Assembly: GCF_026339955.1 (NCBI RefSeq)
Contig: NZ_JAPEPW010000004.1
Span: 248,001 to 312,000 of the forward strand
Direction: 5' to 3'
Length of the DNA: 64,000 nt
Origin: Streptomyces sp. NBC_01549
GTDB taxonomy: Bacteria > Actinomycetota > Actinomycetes > Streptomycetales > Streptomycetaceae
Position numbers and translations under genes: made by a program. Under the pieces are notes generated by a model that saw only the letters and a program-made list of their open reading frames with translations, had not been told where the DNA came from and made no database searches. Positions 8,401-17,905 of the stretch are shown here, piece by piece (positions within the stretch are counted from its first letter, which is position 1; each line of letters opens with the position of its first letter).

Positions 8401-11133
8401 TCACTTCGGGCCGCCGGACAAGGTGGCCTCGGGCTGTTCTTCGTGGAGGGCGGCAAGCGCGGCGGGGAGCTTGCCCCGGCTGGTGATGCCCAGGCGTGGG
8501 TAGATCCGGTACAGGTGGGCTCCGACAGTGCGGTGGGAGATGAACAGGCGCTGGCCGATCTCCCGGTTGGTCAGCCCCTGTGATGCCAGTACGGCTATCT
8601 GCGTTTCCTGGGGCGACAGTTGCTCGCTGGTGTTGGCGTGCCGTCGGCCGCTCGACTCGCCGGTGGCGCGCAGCTGTTCGCGGACCATCTCGGCCCAGGG
8701 CTGCGCGCCGATCCGGTCGAACTCGTCGCGGGCCAGTCGCAGCGGGGTGCGGGCGTCCACGTTGCGGCGTTGCCTGCGTAGCCAGCGGCCGTGGTGCAGG
8801 TGCAGCCGGGCACGCGCCAGTGTCCAGCCGGCCGGGAGCGTGGTGAGGGCCGCGGCGTAGCGCTCCTCGGCTGTGTCGTCCGCAGCCAGTACCGCGTCGG
8901 TGTAGGCGTGCGCGACCACCATCGCTTCCGAGGGCAGTCGGTCGGCCAGCTCTGGCAGGTCGGCCAGCAGTTCCCGGGCCTGCTCCGCGGTGCCGGCGGC
9001 CACCGCGGCGTCCGCCAGGTCCAGCGCCAGCAGCCAGCGACGCATCGAGTGGTAATGCAGGTCAGTCGGATCGAACGCACACGCGAGAATGTCGTAGGCC
9101 TCCGTTGCGCGGCCATCGAAGAGAGCAAGCAGGCCGTCGACCTGTTGCGCTACTACCGTGACGTACCGCATACCGGCAAACAGGCTGTGCGTGCGCAGCT
9201 CGCGAACCGAGCGCGCTGCTTCTTCGATCTCACCGCGCAGCGCTGCCACCAGGCCGGCCGTCGCCTTCAGCCCCAGCCATTGCATCCACTCTCCGGTCTC
9301 CTCGGCCAGGGCGAGCCCCTCGGCCGACTCCTCGCGAGCCCGGTTGAGCTGACCGAGGAACACCCGCGGATAATTGCCGGACAGAGAGCGGGCGAGCAGC
9401 CCGAGCCTGCCCTGCGACCGCCACGCCGTGGCCGCCAGCGCCAGGTAGCGGCTGGCGCGGTCGAAGTCGCCGATAGACATGGCGCTGGTGCCGAAGAAGT
9501 GCAGGATCCGGGCGTCCTCGCGGTCCGGCTCGAGACTGTCGAGCCGCGCGATCACGTCGGCCCCGTACCGGTACGGCTGGGCATACCCCCGCACCGCAAG
9601 CACATGGGGGGCGTCCGGATCGGGGTTCCACCGGTCCAGTTCCGCCGCGGTCTGAGCGCGCACCTGCGCGTCGCCGTCCTGGAAGAAGCAGCGTATCCCG
9701 GCACGCCACAACAGGTCCTCGGCGACGTCGCCGGCTCCCGCGTCGAACGCTTCGGCCGCCGCGGTGACCATGTCCTGGATGCGCCGGTGCGGCTTGTCCG
9801 GTTCGAAAGCGGACTTGTCGGACACGATCATGAGGCGGGCCCGCTCCACCGGGCCGAGCGCGCTCATGTCGGCGCGGTCCAGCAGCATCTGCGTGTTGAT
9901 ACGGTCGTTGACCTCGCTGGCCAGCTCGGCTGCCCGGACCAGGATGCCGGTCCGGCGCTGCGGGTCGAGGACGAGGTCGGCCGCCTGTCGCAGGGCGGGG
10001 ACGGCCGCCGCGACCTTGCCCCGGGCGTGCGAGGCGTCGGCGAAACGTTCCAGCCGGTCGGCTAGCTCCTCGTCCGGGCCGATTGCGGCCGCGGCCTGGT
10101 GGACGAGCTGGCACTCGGGAATGTCGTCCATCACCACCGCGAGGGCGCGGTGGGTGGCCAGCCGATCGGTCACCGCGGCGCGGGTGTAGATGGCCGAGCG
10201 CATCAGCGGATGCCCGAACTCGGGGGTACGGCCGACCAGGGTGACCAGGCCCGCGTCGACCGCCTCCTGCAGCGTGTCCACGGAGACCTCCGAACCGCAG
10301 AGGCGACTAGCTACCTGCAGCAGCCGGTTCAGCGGAGCGGCCGGCTCGGCGGCCAGGGCCAGCAGGAACGCGCTACACTCCCGGCTCACCGAGTCGGTGC
10401 GTGCGGCGAAGACGTTCTCCAGCCGCTGGGTCAGCGGCAGGTCGTCCATCTGCGCGGACATGCCCTGCGCCGCCTTGGGCAGCTCGACCAGGGCCAGCGC
10501 GTTACCCGCGGCGCGCTCCAGAATGAGCGCCCGTACCGGCTCCGGCAGCTCGGGCGCGCCGGCGTCGAGCAGCTCGGCGGCGGCCGTCCGGCCGAGCGGT
10601 TCCAGATGGAGGTCCGGGTACATGTACGCGTCGGCGGACTGGGTACGGGCGCCGGCGATCTGCGCTATGGCGAGGTCGCTGGTGCGCCGGGCGACGAATC
10701 TGAGCACATCCCGGCTGGACGAATCGATCCACTGCAGGTCATCGACGAGCAGCAGGAGCGGCTGCCGGTCGGCCGCGTCGGCGAGAAGTTCGAGCGCGGC
10801 CAGTCCGACCCGGTATATCTGGGGCTCGGTCTCCGTGGCGCCGAACGCGCCGTTCAGCGCCGACCGGTGTGCGGCGGGCAGGTTCTGGATGTCACGGGCG
10901 ACCGGTTGCAGCAACAGCTGCAGTGCGGCGAACGGCAGCCACTGCTCGGTCTCCACCCCGGAGGTCCGCAGCACTCTGAAACCGCTTTCGGCGGCATCGG
11001 CGCCGAGCTTGCGCAGCAGGGCCGACTTGCCGACGCCAGCGGTGCCGTGGACCAGCAGCGCGCCGCCGTGCCCCGCCGCCGCGTCCGTCAGCAGCCCGTG
11101 CAGAGTCCGCAACTCCTCGTCCCGACCGATCAT
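8401..11133 (-). CDS. LuxR-family large ATP-binding regulator (LAL)
   Basis: The 910-residue protein has an N-terminal AAA/NACHT-like ATPase: Walker A GTAGVGKS at about 30-37 and Walker B LLLLVDDLQWID about 100 residues later. A long helical TPR-like middle follows, then a C-terminal LuxR helix-turn-helix (LSPQETQIAVLASQGLTNRE, then SHRTVGAHLYRI, about 850-900). This is the LAL architecture of MalT/PikD-type activators. I choose ATG 11133 (MIGRDEEL), the usual start of the family, over the upstream start at 11190. No biosynthetic cluster lies next to it, so the target genes are not evident. Confidence 0.9.
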   Translation of the reverse strand: MIGRDEELRTLHGLLTDAAAGHGGALLVHGTAGVGKSALLRKLGADAAESGFRVLRTSGVETEQWLPFAALQLLLQPVARDIQNLPAAHRSALNGAFGATETEPQIYRVGLAALELLADAADRQPLLLLVDDLQWIDSSSRDVLRFVARRTSDLAIAQIAGARTQSADAYMYPDLHLEPLGRTAAAELLDAGAPELPEPVRALILERAAGNALALVELPKAAQGMSAQMDDLPLTQRLENVFAARTDSVSRECSAFLLALAAEPAAPLNRLLQVASRLCGSEVSVDTLQEAVDAGLVTLVGRTPEFGHPLMRSAIYTRAAVTDRLATHRALAVVMDDIPECQLVHQAAAAIGPDEELADRLERFADASHARGKVAAAVPALRQAADLVLDPQRRTGILVRAAELASEVNDRINTQMLLDRADMSALGPVERARLMIVSDKSAFEPDKPHRRIQDMVTAAAEAFDAGAGDVAEDLLWRAGIRCFFQDGDAQVRAQTAAELDRWNPDPDAPHVLAVRGYAQPYRYGADVIARLDSLEPDREDARILHFFGTSAMSIGDFDRASRYLALAATAWRSQGRLGLLARSLSGNYPRVFLGQLNRAREESAEGLALAEETGEWMQWLGLKATAGLVAALRGEIEEAARSVRELRTHSLFAGMRYVTVVAQQVDGLLALFDGRATEAYDILACAFDPTDLHYHSMRRWLLALDLADAAVAAGTAEQARELLADLPELADRLPSEAMVVAHAYTDAVLAADDTAEERYAAALTTLPAGWTLARARLHLHHGRWLRRQRRNVDARTPLRLARDEFDRIGAQPWAEMVREQLRATGESSGRRHANTSEQLSPQETQIAVLASQGLTNREIGQRLFISHRTVGAHLYRIYPRLGITSRGKLPAALAALHEEQPEATLSGGPK

Positions 11134-11830
11134 CGCGCGCCTGCGGATGCCGGCCTCAGCGGGGCTTCCGGCACCCCCGTCCCCACGCAAATGCCCGACA
11201 CCGCGGCCGTGGACGTGCGGGCCAAAGCCTGCGGCGAGAAGACAGTCCCCGCTGCCGTGCGACGGTGGCCGCCGGCGCTGCTCCCGCCACCGTTGACCGG
11301 CGCGGTCACAGAACGCTCGAGCGTGGCCGAACGTTCACGCGTCGGTGCAGCAGGCATCGGGGTCAGCATGAAAACTTTCCTCCGGTTACAGTATTTGCGA
11401 CTCGGATGTTACCTGTCAGCCGACGATTCCTCGGCTTGGGGTGCAAGCGACCCGCTCGAGGCCTCCTGCCTGCGACGCAGTGAAGATCCTCCGCCTCGAC
11501 CGCCGCACTTGGCTCGCCGTCGCCTGCCAGATGACCGACAGCCCGGGCGCGTACACACCGTGATCGTCCGCGTGATGACGGATTTCTCCCGCGACGGGAC
11601 CCCTGGTTCTCGATCATCTTGCTCGGCACAAGTAATCCACCAGAGGTCCCGTTCCTCGTCGTGACCGGTTCGACGAAGCGAAGAATTCAAGGAGCGATGA
11701 TCACGCGGTCGTCCACCACACCGTCGTGTCCGCGGGGCACCTTCGCCTCGCCGCCTGCCTCCGTCAACTCGTCTCTGGCGAAACTCGTCTCTGGCGAGCA
11801 GGACACGGCTATACGCCGGGGTGGTCAACG
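11134..11830. other. Upstream region of LAL gene, no gene seen
   Basis: Frames on both strands are open because of high GC but show no family motif. The promoter of the LAL regulator must lie at the left side of this stretch. The right side ends at an IS-end relic. Confidence 0.45.
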
Positions 11831-11885
11831 ACTCTGCGGGTGCCGGTAGAACATCCGGCCTGGTCAAGCGGCATGTTGGTACTCA
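11831..11885. repeat. IS-end repeat, copy 3 of 3
   Basis: Carries ACTCTGCGGGTGCCG, then ACATCCGGCCTGGTCAAGCG and GCATGTTGGTACTC, as at 3810 and 4010. Here it abuts an IS30-type transposase relic, as if the element end had landed in it and the remainder was lost. Confidence 0.7.
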
Positions 11886-11895
11886 TGAAGGGGCG

Positions 11896-12210
11896 GCTTG
11901 CTGCGGCCCTTCCAGGGTGCGGTCTCAGGTCCCGGTACTGGTGTCCCGTTGGGTCGGCGAACCTTGCCGGAGAGCCGCTCTTGGACGGACTCGCGGAGCC
12001 GTTCATTGACGGCAAGGTTCGCGGTCTTGGGACGTCGCGACATAAGCTCAGCCTTCCACTGCGCTACCGAAGCCCGGTACTCGAGCTTCCCGCCTCGAGT
12101 GGCCGCGTTGCGTCACAGCTCCCGCGAGTTGGTCGCCGGGGCGCGACCGAGCCGGCGGCCGATCTGCTGAACTCCGGTGCCCTGACCCTCGCCACCGTCC
12201 GGAGCCGTCA
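11896..12210 (-). pseudogene. IS30-family transposase N-terminal relic
   Basis: The minus strand reads QQIGRRLGRAPATNSREL, then a TGA, then RNAATRGGKLEYRASVAQWK and AELMSRRPKTANLAVNERLR. This is the helix-turn-helix plus following segment of IS30-type transposases. An in-frame stop interrupts it, and the catalytic core is missing because the sequence is replaced by the IS-end repeat at 11831-11885. Confidence 0.75.
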
Positions 12211-12234
12211 CATATCCGCTCAGTCGACGTCATA

Positions 12235-12984
12235 TCACTTCGCCTGGGCGAGCCAGACCGCGTCGGGGCCGGCAGGGAAGCGCAGCTGGCCGGTCGTGTC
12301 GTGCACGGCGCGCCACACCGTCTCGGCGACGTCGCTCTCCTTGGTGAACAGGTCCTGGCCCGTGAAGGCGTCCATGGTCTTCTTCGCCCATGATGCGTAG
12401 GGCGCCGGGACCTGCTCGTCCATCGAGGCGCCGTTCGTCGCATTGGCTGCGAAGTTGGTCGTCAGGCAGGCACCCGGCTCGACCGTCTTCGCCTGCACGC
12501 CGAAGGGCGCGAGTTCGAGCGAGAGGGATGCGGTGAACCCCTCGATGGCCATCTTGCTCGCCTTGTAGACGGCTGAGAGTGGCATGTGGCCCAGCACCAC
12601 GCTGGAGGTCACGTTGACCACCACGCCAGAGCCCCGCTCGCGGAAGTGGGGGAGCACGGCCTGCGTTGTTGCCATCACGCCGAACGTGTTGGTCTCGAAG
12701 ACGTCCCGCACCCGAGCCATGGGGGTGCCCTCGAACACGCCGATCGACGGGACGCCCGCGTTGTTGACCAGGACGTCGATGGGCCCCGCTGCCTCGAACG
12801 CGGCGGTGATGGTCTCGGGCTTGGTCACGTCGAGCTCGACGACGCGGAGCCGGTCCGACTCGGGCAGGACGCCCGCACGCGGCGTGCGCATCGTGGCGAT
12901 GACGTTCCACCCCTGCGAGTGGAAGTAGAGGGCGGTCTCCCGCCCGTATCCGGATGAGGCACCAGTGATCAGAACTGTCTTCAT
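12235..12984 (-). CDS. SDR-family NAD(P)-dependent oxidoreductase
   Basis: The 249-residue protein begins MKTVLITGASSGYGRETALY, giving the TGxxxGxG cofactor site; NNAG is at about residue 80 and the catalytic Ser-Tyr-Lys set in VNVTSSVV and YKASKMA. All key residues are present, so it should be active on an alcohol/ketone or quinone substrate. The start at 12984 is chosen at the family-typical MKTVLITG, with an 11-codon longer frame rejected. An AraC-type gene lies 156 bases upstream on the same strand and probably controls it. Confidence 0.9.
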   Translation of the reverse strand: MKTVLITGASSGYGRETALYFHSQGWNVIATMRTPRAGVLPESDRLRVVELDVTKPETITAAFEAAGPIDVLVNNAGVPSIGVFEGTPMARVRDVFETNTFGVMATTQAVLPHFRERGSGVVVNVTSSVVLGHMPLSAVYKASKMAIEGFTASLSLELAPFGVQAKTVEPGACLTTNFAANATNGASMDEQVPAPYASWAKKTMDAFTGQDLFTKESDVAETVWRAVHDTTGQLRFPAGPDAVWLAQAK

Positions 12985-13082
12985 GCTGTGATCCTTGCGA
13001 TGTGGTGGGATCCGCAATGTGCAGGCATTTTCCTACTCAGCGGAAGAACTACTGATCCCATTAGATCGCTCCGACCTGCAGA

Positions 13083-13097
13083 AATAGTAGAACTATT
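13083..13097. promoter_or_regulatory. AT-rich dyad, candidate operator
   Basis: AATAGTAGAACTATT (6-bp arms, 3-base centre) stands in the otherwise GC-rich interval between the AraC gene stop and the SDR start. It is a candidate site for the AraC protein or the SDR promoter. Confidence 0.35.
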
Positions 13098-13140
13098 CTC
13101 TCCTTAACTTGCACGATCCTCTTCCGTGTTCCGCTTCCGT

Positions 13141-14046
13141 TCAGGGCAGGATGCCCACGGGGGTGCGCACGGTGTTCCGCAGGCGGGCCGCGTCCCGGCT
13201 CGGTGGTTCACCGAACTGGCGGCGGTACTCGCGGCTGAACTGCGACGGGTTGTCGTAGCCGACGCGGTGCCCGACCCCTGTGACGTCTCCGGGGTGGGTG
13301 GCGAGCAGCAGTCGGGCCTCCTGGAGGCGGATCTGTTTCTGAAACTGAATGGGGCTCATCGCCGTCACCGCCTGGAAACTGCGGTAGAAAGCGGAGACGC
13401 TCATGCCCGACATCCGCGCCACGTCCTCAACCCGGAAGGGCTGCGCGTAGTGCTCGCGGATCCAGCGCACGGCCCGGGAGACATGGCTGAGGCCGCTGTC
13501 GGCCAGGCCGAGCTGGCGAACCGTCGCACCCTGATCGCTGGTGATCAGACGCCACAGAATCTCGCGCTTGGCCAGCGGGGCCAGTACGGCCCGGTCGCGG
13601 GGCTGGTCGAGCAGGCGCAGCAGCCGAACCACCGTGTCGAGCAGGGCGGGCGGGGCGTCGCTGACGGCGATCCCCGACGGCGTGCCTCCGCCGGTGCGGG
13701 GGAGGTCGCCGGGACCGGCCTGCAGCAGGAGTTCGGCGACAGCGGACGGTTCCAGGGTGAGGCCGAAGCCGAGGGCCGGCTGCTCGGGGTCGGCCTGGGT
13801 GAACTGCCCGGTGACGGGCAGGTCGACGGATGCGACCAGGTACTGCCCGGGGCCGTACTCGTAGACCCTCTCGCCCAGCGCGAGTCGCTTGGCGCCCTGG
13901 GCGATGACTGCGAGCACCGTGCCGGACATGGAGGGCGCCGGCGGATCCGGCCGGTCGACCTTCGAGATCAGGACGCCGTCGATGGCGGTGGTCCAGTCGG
14001 GCCGGGCATGCCGGTCCAGCAGGGTTCGGAACTCTTCTAGGGACAT
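13141..14046 (-). CDS. AraC-family transcriptional regulator
   Basis: The 301-residue protein has an N-terminal AraC_N-type sensing domain (residues about 1-180) and two C-terminal helix-turn-helices: VEDVARMSGMSVSAFYRSFQ and VTGVGHRVGYDNPSQFSREY, a classic AraC signature. I choose ATG 14046 (MSLEEFRTLL) over a start 19 codons upstream. It reads towards the SDR gene, and relatives of this AraC subtype often govern a neighbouring oxidoreductase. The divergent ABM-domain gene starts 143 bases away and may share the control region. Confidence 0.9.
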   Translation of the reverse strand: MSLEEFRTLLDRHARPDWTTAIDGVLISKVDRPDPPAPSMSGTVLAVIAQGAKRLALGERVYEYGPGQYLVASVDLPVTGQFTQADPEQPALGFGLTLEPSAVAELLLQAGPGDLPRTGGGTPSGIAVSDAPPALLDTVVRLLRLLDQPRDRAVLAPLAKREILWRLITSDQGATVRQLGLADSGLSHVSRAVRWIREHYAQPFRVEDVARMSGMSVSAFYRSFQAVTAMSPIQFQKQIRLQEARLLLATHPGDVTGVGHRVGYDNPSQFSREYRRQFGEPPSRDAARLRNTVRTPVGILP

Positions 14047-14189
14047 ACGCCCATTGCAGCACCCCTCCGCCATCCTGCTCCCGAAGCCGCGAGGATCGTG
14101 CAAGTGATCGCGAGCATCGTTCTAACGTTTCAGCAGGTCAGGAGCATTCAATGGGACCAGCCCACTCCATCACTACGAAGGAGAACATC

Positions 14190-14507
14190 ATGCTTGCCAA
14201 CTACGGCTTCAACGCCACCCTGACCGCCAAGCCCGGGATGGGCAGCCGGCTGGTCGACCTGCTGCTGACCGGCCTGAACGAAGGCAGCCCCGGCGCGAGC
14301 GAACACTGCGTCGTCTACCTCGTCTCCCGTTCCGCGTCCGACCCCGACGTCATCCATGTCACCGAGGGCTGGACCAGCGAGGAGGACCACCACCGGATCT
14401 TCGCCGACGGGGCCGCCCACGCCATCGTGGCGCAGATCGCCGGGCTGCTGGCCAAGGAGTCCGAGTACACCGACTACGTCCCGGTCCTCGGCAAGACCGC
14501 CTTCTGA
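14190..14507 (+). CDS. Antibiotic biosynthesis monooxygenase (ABM)-like protein
   Basis: The 105-residue product has the compact ferredoxin-like pattern of YgiN/ABM proteins: MLANYGFNATLTAKPGMGSR, then VVYLVSR and VIHVTEGWTSEEDHHRI. Such proteins are small cofactor-less monooxygenases or dimeric binding proteins. The start at 14190 is fixed by AAGGAG six bases upstream; the frame is open 13 codons further. It probably forms an operon with the esterase that starts 94 bases downstream. The substrate cannot be read from the sequence. Confidence 0.8.
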   Translation: MLANYGFNATLTAKPGMGSRLVDLLLTGLNEGSPGASEHCVVYLVSRSASDPDVIHVTEGWTSEEDHHRIFADGAAHAIVAQIAGLLAKESEYTDYVPVLGKTAF

Positions 14508-14601
14508 GCCCCCGGACCGATCCGCCGACCCGCCACCCGGCCACCTGCCCAGACGCCCCGTCTTCGTCCGTCCCGCACCACACCACGAAAGGCCCACAAC
14601 C

Positions 14602-15570
14602 ATGACCACGGCACGTCCCGCTCTGGACCCCGAACTGCGCGAGCTGCTGACCGGCATGCCCCTCATGTCCCAGCTCACCCCGGAAGTTCTCGCGCAACTG
14701 CGCCAGCTCCCCGCGGCGTCCGTCGACTCGCTCCTGGCACACCGGCAGGTCAACAGGCGCGAGATCAGCGTGCCGGCCAAGGACGGCGCCCAGATCCGCC
14801 TGTCAGTCTTCAGCCCCGCGAACACCGATCACACCACAGCCGCCCCCTGCGTCTACTGGATCCACGGTGGCGGGATGGTCATGGGTGACCGCTTCTCCCA
14901 GATCGACATCCCGCTGGAATGGCTCGACGAGTTCGGCGCGGTCGTCGTCTCCGTGGACTACCGGCTCGCACCGGAAGCCACCGGCACCACCCTCGTCGAC
15001 GACTGCTACCAAGGTCTGCTCTGGACCGCCGAACACTCCGAAGAACTGGGCATCGACCCCACCCGGATCATCGTCGCCGGCGCCAGCGCCGGTGGCGGCC
15101 TCGCTGCCGGCCTCACCCAGCTGGCACGCGACCTCGGCGCCCCGGCGATCGCCGCACAGGTGCTGATCTGCCCCATGCTCGACCACCGCAACACCACCAC
15201 CTCCAGCCGCCAGTACTCCGGCGTGCCCGGCGTCTGGACCGGCGAGATGAACGAGTTCGGATGGCGAGCCGTTCTCGGCGACCTCACCGACGACGAGGTG
15301 TCCGCGTACGTCTCGCCCGCCCGGGCAGAGGACCTCTCGGGCCTGCCGACCACCTACATCGACACCGGCTCCGCCGAAGTCTTCCGCGACGAGGACACCA
15401 ACTACGCCACCCGCATCTGGGCGGCCGGCGGCCAGGCCGAACTCCACGTCTGGGCAGGCGGCTTCCACGGCTTCGACGCCCTGTACCCGCAGGCAAACAT
15501 CTCGGCCACAGCCCGCCGAACCCGCACCGACTGGCTCACCCGGCTCCTGCTCCCGAACGGCTCCGCATAA
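14602..15570 (+). CDS. Alpha/beta hydrolase, HSL/acetyl-esterase type
   Basis: The 322-residue enzyme carries the oxyanion-hole motif HGGG at about residue 90 (VYWIHGGGMVMGD) and the nucleophile elbow GASAGG at about 162. The acid is probably in IDTGSAEVFRDED and the catalytic His in WAGGFHGFD. These are the marks of hormone-sensitive-lipase-like esterases acting on short acyl esters. Length is normal. The start ATG 14602 follows a GAAAGG stretch. It sits behind the ABM-like gene on the same strand. Confidence 0.9.
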   Translation: MTTARPALDPELRELLTGMPLMSQLTPEVLAQLRQLPAASVDSLLAHRQVNRREISVPAKDGAQIRLSVFSPANTDHTTAAPCVYWIHGGGMVMGDRFSQIDIPLEWLDEFGAVVVSVDYRLAPEATGTTLVDDCYQGLLWTAEHSEELGIDPTRIIVAGASAGGGLAAGLTQLARDLGAPAIAAQVLICPMLDHRNTTTSSRQYSGVPGVWTGEMNEFGWRAVLGDLTDDEVSAYVSPARAEDLSGLPTTYIDTGSAEVFRDEDTNYATRIWAAGGQAELHVWAGGFHGFDALYPQANISATARRTRTDWLTRLLLPNGSA

Positions 15571-15980
15571 CGCACACAACCCACTCACGCCGACGCCCCT
15601 CCAGGAGAAACGCTGTCGGCGTACGAGTGCCGCCATCGGCATCTTCTGTGGAATCAGCCTTGTCAAGCCGCCTTGCCCAGCCAGGGCAAGCGCGTCACAC
15701 ACTGAACGGACGGTGCGAAAGCCGCGTGCCCTATCGGCCCCGCGAGTCAGATCAGCGCCGCCGAAATGACGGCAGTGGCGACGGCCGAAGCCGATGTGTC
15801 CGGAGACCTGGCGTCGGCATGTTTCCCGGCAAGGAGGGATCGGCGTGGGCGGGACTGGCAGGCACAAAGGCCGAGGCAGCCGTGGAAGAAGCGATCAGCC
15901 CAGCTCTACACGATCAAGCAGCGTGCTCGTGACCACCCTCAGCACCAGAAGGTCGTGGGCAGCCGCGAGGCGGGGCTGGA
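15571..15980. other. Gap, no gene seen
   Basis: No frame shows a family motif. A tRNA-3'-end-like string near 15611-15650 was considered and rejected because no full cloverleaf can be drawn. Confidence 0.45.
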
Positions 15981-16165
15981 TCAGGCGGGCGGTGGGGCGG
16001 TGGGCGGGGCTTGTTCGGTGGGCTGGTCCCTTGCGGAGAGCTGTTGTTCCGTCCAGATGACCTTTCCGCCGGATGTGTAGCGAGTACCCCAGCGGTCGGC
16101 GAACTGGGCTACCAGGAAGAGGCCCCGGCCGCCTTCGTCCATGGTGGTGGCTCGGCGCAGGTGAG
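15981..16165 (-). pseudogene. HATPase (anti-sigma/RsbW-like) C-terminal fragment
   Basis: The minus strand reads GGRGLFLVAQFADRWGTRYT, then GGKVIWTEQQL. This is the G2-box end of Streptomyces ATP-binding regulators of the RsbW/HATPase_c_2 group. The N-box and G1 box are absent, so only the last 60 codons remain. Confidence 0.65.
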
Positions 16166-16258
16166 GTGACCCCGGCGGTGTGGACACTCTGCAACGCGAC
16201 GTCACTGCCGCAACTGACGATGGAACCTGCTCTGTTCCTGCCCCGGTGCCGAAGCCGG

Positions 16259-17152
16259 TCAAGCAGGTGTCTGACCGGCCTCACGCTGAAGCCGGATGAG
16301 GAGGGCCATGAAATCCAGCTCACCCAGCCCAGTCGAGATGCACGCCTGAAGCAGCTGCTGCACGACGCCGGTGACCGGCAGCGGAACTCCACCGGCTGCC
16401 GCCGACTCGAGGGCCAGGTCCAGGTCCTTGCGCATGAGCCGCGAGCTGAACGTCGACGTGTAGTCGTCCGCCAGGAGGGGCCCGATCTTGTACTTCACGA
16501 ACGGTGACGCGACCGCCGAGGCGCCGACGATCTCCAGAAGCTTGTCCCGTTGTACGTCGTGTGCCTCCGCCAATGCGATGCACTCGGCGAGAAGTTCGGC
16601 CGTCCCAGCGACCATGAGGTTGAGAGCCAGCTTGATGATTCGTGCAGCATCCCCATCGCCGACGTGGAACACATGGGGGCCGATGTCGCGGAGCAGGCTT
16701 TCGACGGAGGTGAAGACGGCGTCCTCACCCGAGGCGATGATCGTGAGGTTCCCGGCACGTACGACACCCGGGTTCCCGCTCACTGGAGCGCGGAGGTACT
16801 GGACGCCGCCGGCCGCGGCCGCTGCGGCCACGTCACGGGAGACCTCCGCAGAGACAGTGCTCATGTCGATGAGAGTCCGTCCCTTGCCGGATGCGGCGTG
16901 GGCGAGCCCCCCGTCGGGCGCGAGCACGACATCGGCCAGGGCACGGGAGTCTGCGAGCATCGTGATGCAGACCTCTGACCGGGCCCATGCCTCATGGGGG
17001 GCGTCCAGCTCGAACGCGCCCTTGGCCACCAGGCCGTCAGCCCTGCCTTTCGACCGATTCCAGACACTGACCTCGTGGCCTGCGCTGATGAGTCGTTCGG
17101 CAATGGCGGATCCCATCTGTCCGAGACCCAGCACGGATACATTCACGTTCAT
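16259..17152 (-). CDS. 3-hydroxyisobutyrate dehydrogenase-like NAD(P) enzyme
   Basis: The 297-residue protein starts MNVNVSVLGLGQMGSAIAER (Rossmann GxGxMG), has the substrate segment PVSGNPGVVRAGNLTII (family DAPVSGG...A..G.L), and the catalytic Lys in KLALNLMVAG. This fits the beta-hydroxyacid dehydrogenase family, though the usual DAPVSGG is RAPVSGN. The start is ATG 17152 with CCAGGAG upstream. It is the last gene of the minus-strand operon with the flavin reductase. A copy of its last 15 codons also occurs at 25451-25495. Confidence 0.88.
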   Translation of the reverse strand: MNVNVSVLGLGQMGSAIAERLISAGHEVSVWNRSKGRADGLVAKGAFELDAPHEAWARSEVCITMLADSRALADVVLAPDGGLAHAASGKGRTLIDMSTVSAEVSRDVAAAAAAGGVQYLRAPVSGNPGVVRAGNLTIIASGEDAVFTSVESLLRDIGPHVFHVGDGDAARIIKLALNLMVAGTAELLAECIALAEAHDVQRDKLLEIVGASAVASPFVKYKIGPLLADDYTSTFSSRLMRKDLDLALESAAAGGVPLPVTGVVQQLLQACISTGLGELDFMALLIRLQREAGQTPA

Positions 17153-17264
17153 CTCCTGGGGACAAGGCGCGCGACGTACGCAAAGAGTTGTTGATATCAC
17201 CCAGGCCAGCCCGACGCCTCACGGTGATGCGCGGTACTGGCCTGGGTGCCTGGGCGGGGTCCTG

Positions 17265-17804
17265 CTACACCGATGAAGCGAGCTGCCAGTCGAATGCCAG
17301 CTGCGCATGGGAACGGGGATCGCAGAGGCTGCCGAATTTTCCACCGAAGTGCACGAGGGGGTCAGGGTCGACGGAGTAACCGCAGCTGAGCACCTCGCCG
17401 ATGAAGATCGTGTGGTCTCCGCCGGCGATCTCTTCGTGCACGTTGCAAGCGAAGTGAGCGACTGAGCCGGCGACGACCGGGATGTCGTGGTCGGCTCGCA
17501 GCCCGACACCGGCGAACTTGTCGTCGCACCGGCTCGCGAACCGAAGCGCGTGCCGTTCCTGGTCCCGTGAAAGGACGCTGACAGCGAAGACTCCGGAGGC
17601 GGAAATCGCATCCCTCGTCGCAAGGGTGTTTCCGACGCACACCAGCAGCAAGAGCGGATCCAGTGAAACAGACGCAACAGCACTGGCCGTCATCCCTGCT
17701 GGTCCGTTCGGAGTCCTGGTGGTTACGATCGTGACGCCGGTCGTGAAGCGCGCCATTGCTCCGCGAAATGCAGCACGCATCTCCTCCGCGGTCGATGCAC
17801 TCAT
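17265..17804 (-). CDS. Flavin reductase (HpaC-like)
   Basis: This 179-residue protein fits the flavin reductase family that supplies FMNH2/FADH2 to two-component monooxygenases. The N-terminal FTTGVTIVTTRTPNGPAGMT and SVSLDPLLLLVCV and the C-terminal GDHTIFIGEV are characteristic. The start ATG 17804 is preceded by GGAGG. The partner is probably the HpaB-like oxygenase at 22070-23599 in the same operon, with the regulator and cupin genes between. NADH versus NADPH use cannot be judged. Confidence 0.9.
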   Translation of the reverse strand: MSASTAEEMRAAFRGAMARFTTGVTIVTTRTPNGPAGMTASAVASVSLDPLLLLVCVGNTLATRDAISASGVFAVSVLSRDQERHALRFASRCDDKFAGVGLRADHDIPVVAGSVAHFACNVHEEIAGGDHTIFIGEVLSCGYSVDPDPLVHFGGKFGSLCDPRSHAQLAFDWQLASSV

Positions 17805-17905
17805 GATGCCTCCGTTGCCTGTAACGAGATGGCTTGAGCGTTCCCTGTGAGCAGCTGACTTGAGTGTGCCTGACGACGTGTTTACCGACGCGAAATCGGC
17901 CAGGC

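Noticed and set aside
8791-11664. Long plus-strand ORFs opposite the LAL regulator
   Set aside because: Low-complexity antisense frames; the minus-strand gene has clear ATPase and LuxR motifs.
15611-15650. tRNA 3'-end-like string (GGCGTACGAGTGCC)
   Set aside because: Only a four-base T-stem can form, the loop is not TTCGANY-like, and no anticodon or D-arm lies upstream.
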